NCBI GenBank assembly: GCA_964434345.1
Contig: CAYSUY010000179.1
Coordinates: 1-8,736, forward strand
DNA from: CAIOSQ01 sp964434345
Lineage (GTDB): Bacteria; Pseudomonadota; Alphaproteobacteria; CACIAM-22H2
DNA length: 8,736 nucleotides
Direction: 5' to 3'
In this document: piece by piece, positions 5,464 through 8,736 of the stretch
Layout of the letters: the number at the start of each line of letters is the position of its first letter
How positions within the stretch are numbered: the stretch's first letter is position 1
Translations under genes and position numbers: made by a program
The notes under the pieces: model-generated
Told to the model about the DNA's origin: nothing
Seen by the model: the letters and a program-made list of their open reading frames with translations, nothing else
The model's database searches: none

Positions 5464-6588
5464 ATGCTTCGTTTCCTGCATACCGCCGACTGGCAGATCG
5501 GCCGCATGCCCGCGCAATTCGACCCCGACGACGCGACTGCCCTGTTCGAGGCACGCTTCGCCGCGGTGGAACGCCTGGCCGCGTTCGCGCGCGACCAGCA
5601 TGTCGACGCGGTCCTCGTGGCAGGCGACGTCTTCGACAGCCAGACGGTCGCGCCCAAGACTATCCGCCGCCTGTTCAACGCCATGGCGGGATATACCGGC
5701 CCCTGGCTCCTCCTGCCTGGAAACCATGACGCGGCGCTGGGCGAATCCGTCTGGACGCGCGCCCGGCGAGACGGCGCGGTTCCGCCGAACGCAACGCTCT
5801 GCCTGACTGCCGAGCCGGTCGAGATCGACGGCCGCATGGTCGTGCTGCCGGCCCCGCTGACCCAGCGACACAGCTTCGGCGATCTCACCGACTGGTTCAC
5901 CAGCGCCATCACGGCGCCCGGCCTGCCGCGCATCGGCCTCGCCCATGGCGCGGTGCAGGGCATCCTCGCCGCCGACATCGACTCCGCGAACCCGATCGCG
6001 AAGGACCGTGCGGACAGCGCGCGGCTCGATTATCTCGCGCTGGGCGACTGGCATGGCACGAAGGAAATCGACCCCCGGACCTGGTATGCGGGCACGCCCG
6101 AGAGCGACCGGTTCAAGGACAACGGGTCCGGCAACGCGCTGATCGTGTCGATCGACGCGGTGGGCGCAGTACCGCGTGTGGAAACGCATCGCATCGGTGC
6201 CTTCACCTGGCGCAGCTTCACCCCGGCACTGTCCGTGGCCTCGGACATCGACACGCTCCTCGCCGCACTCGCGACGCTCGGCCGCTCCGACGTCGTCGAT
6301 CTCCGCCCGACCGGTTCCTGCACGCTCGGCGATCTCAAGCGCCTTGGCCAGGGCATCGACGCGACCCGCGCCAGCATCCGCGCCCTGGCCTTCGATGAGG
6401 CCGGATTGCGCGTCACGCCGACCGACGACGACATCGCCGCCTTGCGTGCCGATGGCTATGTCGGCGACGTGCTGCATGAACTCCGGCAGCGCGCGAACGC
6501 CGGTGGCGACGAGACCGCGCACGCCGCGCTGCGCCTCCTGTCCGACACGATGCTTTCCCTCCGCCAGGACGAACAGGTGTCCCGATGA
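5464..6588 (+). CDS. SbcD/Mre11/YhaO-like metallophosphoesterase (putative DNA repair nuclease subunit)
   Basis: A 374-aa protein of the calcineurin-like phosphoesterase fold, similar in order and motifs to the SbcD/Mre11/YhaO nucleases. Motif I is FLHTADWQIG (4-13), with D9 but Gln at position 11 where DxH is usual. Motif II is VAGDVFD (52-58) and motif III is LPGNHD (84-89). A later metal site is LAHGAV (159-164), and the last is YLALGDWHG (190-198), where GHxH is usual. A capping domain follows (about 240-374). The family cuts DNA ends or hairpins with Mn2+ together with a coiled-coil ATPase. Here the next gene encodes such an ATPase and overlaps by 4 nt (ATGA), so a complex is likely. The ATG at 5464 was chosen for AAGGA at 5453-5457, six bases away. 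A longer open frame to 5356 runs through the palindromes and is rejected. Nuclease activity is inferred. The two altered ligand positions leave open a different metal preference or reduced activity. Confidence 0.85.
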   Translation: MLRFLHTADWQIGRMPAQFDPDDATALFEARFAAVERLAAFARDQHVDAVLVAGDVFDSQTVAPKTIRRLFNAMAGYTGPWLLLPGNHDAALGESVWTRARRDGAVPPNATLCLTAEPVEIDGRMVVLPAPLTQRHSFGDLTDWFTSAITAPGLPRIGLAHGAVQGILAADIDSANPIAKDRADSARLDYLALGDWHGTKEIDPRTWYAGTPESDRFKDNGSGNALIVSIDAVGAVPRVETHRIGAFTWRSFTPALSVASDIDTLLAALATLGRSDVVDLRPTGSCTLGDLKRLGQGIDATRASIRALAFDEAGLRVTPTDDDIAALRADGYVGDVLHELRQRANAGGDETAHAALRLLSDTMLSLRQDEQVSR

Positions 6589-8736
6589 AGCTCACCCGTC
6601 TGCGCATCGAGAATTTCAAGCGCTTCCGTGCCCCGGTCGAGATCGACGGGTTGAACGCGGGCCTCAACCTCTTTGCCGCGCCCAACGAATCCGGCAAGTC
6701 GACGATCGCCACCGCGATCCGCACCGCCTTCCTGGAGCGTCACAAGACCGGCACGCTCGACACGCTCCGCCCCTGGAGCGATCCCGGGGCCAGCCCCAGC
6801 GTCGAGGTGGATTTCGAATTCGGCGGAACCAGCTACGCGCTGGCGAAGAGCTTCCTCGGCCGGAAACGCTGCGACCTGCGCATCGGCCGCAAGCAGATGG
6901 ACGGCTTGGAGGCCGAGGATCACCTCGCGGGCATCATCGGGTGCACCATGAGCGATCGCGGTGGCGCACGGCCCGACACGCTCGGCATTCCCGGGCTGCT
7001 CTGGATCGAACAGGGCACATCGCAGCATCTCGACCTGCCGCTCGAACACGCGCGCGGCCGCCTCGACTCGGTCCTGCGCGACGAGATGAGCGGCATCGCG
7101 ACGACCGGCGGCGACAGCCTGATGGAGCGCCTGGAGGAGGCACGCGGCGAGATCCTGACCGAGAAGACCAGCCGTCCCAAGGGCGCCTTTGACGCGGCGG
7201 TCAGGTCGCTGGAGGCCCTGCAGGAGCGCGAGGGCGAACTGAGCACGAAGATCCAGACCTACCGCGAGGAGGTCGACCGGCTGGACCGGCTGACCCGCGA
7301 CGCGGCGAGACACGAACGCGAGAAGCCGTGGGAGACGTTGCGGGCAAAGAAAACCGAGGCGGAAAAGCGCCTCGCCGGCGCGCGCGAACTCAAGACGCGG
7401 CGCGACGCCGAGGCGACACGGATCAAGGACGCCGAGAAGCGGGTGAGCATCCTGAAAGACCAGCTCGACACGTATGACCGCGACGACGCCGAGGCCGAAC
7501 GACGCCGCGCAGCGCATCAGGAGGCCGAAGCCAAGGCGAACGCCGCGCGCCTCTCGGTCGCCCCCCTGGAAGAAGCCGCCAAACTCGCCCGGGACAAAGT
7601 AGACGCCGCTCGCGCAACCCTGGCGCAGGCGCGGGCCGCGGCGGACCGGCGGCGTAGCGAAGCCGAACTGCTGCGACTGACCACCGATGTCGACAAGGCG
7701 ACGACGGAGCTGGCGCGCGCCCAGGAGAATCACTTCAGGATCGGCACGCTGCGCGAAGAGGCGGCCCGCATCGCCATTCCCGAACAGATATTGCGCCGGA
7801 TCGAAACGCTCGCCGAAGCACTGCGGGAAAACCTCATCCGTCGTGACGCGATCGCAACCGGCCTGTCCATCGACATGCTGCCCGGACGCAATATCCGGAT
7901 CGACGGCGCAATCATATCGGGATCCCGGCAGATCATCGTGTCGTCCGAGATCGCGGTGGACATGCCCGATCTCGGAACGTTGACGATCCGCCCTGGCGGC
8001 GAAGATCTTCCGACGCTCGCGGCGCAGATCGCAAGCCAGGAGCACGACCTGCGCGGGTTGGTCGCCAGCATCGGCGAGCCGGATCTCGCCGCGGTGCAGG
8101 TGCGTGCAAAGCGCGCGGAGACGATAAACGCGGAAATCGCCAGCCAGGAGAAGCTGCTCAAGATCTATGCGCCTCGCGGCGTATCGGCGCTTGCCGCGGA
8201 ACTCTCCGCGCGGCAGGGCGAGCAGGCGCGCGTTCGCAGCGATCTCGACCGCCTGCCCCCCGTCGATCCGTCTCAGGAGCAGGCGCTCGCGCTCGCCGAT
8301 GCCGAGGCCCTCGAGGCCGGCGCGCGGCGGGATCTCGAGACGGCATCGACTGCGTTCGACAAGGCGCGCACCGCAGCGACCATCGCAACTGCCACGGCGG
8401 ACCAGATGAAGCGGGACCTGAACACTCTGGTGTCGGCACTTGCGGCCCCTGAACGCGCCGAACGGAAGGCCGAACATGCGCGCGACCTCGACGGCACACG
8501 CACCGATCTGGGCACCGCGAAGGAAAGCTGCGCGCAATTCGACGCCGAACTTGCCGCGATCGACGTCCCGACGCTGGAGCAGGACATCGACCGTCTTGGC
8601 GACAGCGCCAAGAGAGCAGAGGAAACCTGGGGCAAGCAGCGCGAGGATATCCTCAAGCTGCGAACCACCCTCGAGACCGAAGGCGCCGCGGGGCTGGAAG
8701 AGCAGCACGCGGAGACCCTGCGCGACCTGCACGCGG
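6585..8736 (+). CDS. SbcC/Rad50/YhaN-like coiled-coil AAA ATPase (partial, C-terminus off the right edge)
   Basis: The frame is open without a stop from 6585 to the window end (717 codons). The N-terminus LTRLRIENFKRFRAPVEID (3-21) is the SMC/Rad50/RecF-type opening. The Walker A is APNESGKST (32-40), with Ala instead of the usual first Gly. LGIPGLLWIEQG (133-144) resembles the Q-loop region of YhaN-like ATPases (Q143). From about residue 180 the chain is a long charged coiled coil rich in Glu, Arg, Ala and Lys. It is interrupted at about 426-476 by a beta-rich segment containing LPGRNIRIDG and GTLTIRPGGEDL. No CxxC zinc hook is visible in the part present. The signature motif and Walker B should lie beyond the edge. 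In the family, the ATPase opens and closes on DNA and controls the partner nuclease, encoded just upstream with an ATGA overlap. A typical length of about 900-1,100 aa implies that 200-400 residues are missing. A specialised role such as phage defence is possible but unsupported. Confidence 0.87.
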   Translation, partial: MKLTRLRIENFKRFRAPVEIDGLNAGLNLFAAPNESGKSTIATAIRTAFLERHKTGTLDTLRPWSDPGASPSVEVDFEFGGTSYALAKSFLGRKRCDLRIGRKQMDGLEAEDHLAGIIGCTMSDRGGARPDTLGIPGLLWIEQGTSQHLDLPLEHARGRLDSVLRDEMSGIATTGGDSLMERLEEARGEILTEKTSRPKGAFDAAVRSLEALQEREGELSTKIQTYREEVDRLDRLTRDAARHEREKPWETLRAKKTEAEKRLAGARELKTRRDAEATRIKDAEKRVSILKDQLDTYDRDDAEAERRRAAHQEAEAKANAARLSVAPLEEAAKLARDKVDAARATLAQARAAADRRRSEAELLRLTTDVDKATTELARAQENHFRIGTLREEAARIAIPEQILRRIETLAEALRENLIRRDAIATGLSIDMLPGRNIRIDGAIISGSRQIIVSSEIAVDMPDLGTLTIRPGGEDLPTLAAQIASQEHDLRGLVASIGEPDLAAVQVRAKRAETINAEIASQEKLLKIYAPRGVSALAAELSARQGEQARVRSDLDRLPPVDPSQEQALALADAEALEAGARRDLETASTAFDKARTAATIATATADQMKRDLNTLVSALAAPERAERKAEHARDLDGTRTDLGTAKESCAQFDAELAAIDVPTLEQDIDRLGDSAKRAEETWGKQREDILKLRTTLETEGAAGLEEQHAETLRDLHA

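Noticed and set aside
6456..8732. Very long open frame (758 codons) on the minus strand opposite the ATPase gene
   Set aside because: The plus-strand frame has clear ATPase motifs and coiled-coil composition. The antisense frame shows no recognisable motif and is explained by high third-position GC.
1..8736. tRNA, rRNA, CRISPR array, insertion sequence or phage attachment site
   Set aside because: No tandem spacer-repeat pattern, transposase motif or cloverleaf-like sequence was seen, and coding genes fill nearly all of the window.

Overview
The window is GC-rich, densely coded DNA with the look of an alphaproteobacterium, most likely a sphingomonad. This rests on codon bias, strings of 4-8 nt gene overlaps, and gene families common in that group. 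It is an inference from style, not from a marker gene. Six genes and one transcriptional regulator are visible. Two genes run off the edges. A run of ten N bases at 4802-4811 shows that this is a draft assembly with a gap inside a coding region.

Left block, minus strand (1-1578). A Rossmann-plus-SAF oxidoreductase resembles the DXR-like (DRL) reductoisomerases. It is followed, with an 8-nt overlap, by the start of a thiamine-diphosphate-dependent dehydrogenase E1 alpha subunit that leaves the window at base 1. A candidate promoter overlapped by an imperfect inverted repeat lies just upstream (about 1602-1641).

Middle block (1658-5337). A TetR/AcrR-type repressor on the minus strand diverges from a three-gene plus-strand operon. 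That operon encodes a DevC-type ABC permease, a MacB/LolD-type ATPase and an HlyD/DevB-type periplasmic adaptor, with 4-nt overlaps (GTGA, ATGA) between genes. No TolC-like outer-membrane gene is present. The shared intergenic region carries four regularly spaced GTTA words, including the inverted repeat TAAC-ACC-GTTA, a good candidate for the TetR operator. The regulator and exporter form a classic regulated efflux or export unit. The regulator gene also reads towards the left block and could be co-transcribed with it.

Right block, plus strand (5338-8736). A 126-nt intergenic region with two adjacent perfect 8-bp inverted repeats and a TATATAAA element precedes two overlapping genes. The first is an SbcD/Mre11/YhaO-type metallophosphoesterase. 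The second is an SbcC/Rad50/YhaN-type coiled-coil ATPase, open at the right edge. They probably form a nuclease-ATPase complex for DNA end processing or repair. The nuclease has non-standard metal-ligand residues and the ATPase has a non-standard Walker A, so this is a divergent branch.

No tRNA, rRNA, insertion sequence, CRISPR array or phage gene was seen. The most unusual points are the coupling of a DRL-like enzyme with an E1 dehydrogenase, the palindrome pair before the nuclease operon, and the altered catalytic motifs of the nuclease-ATPase pair.
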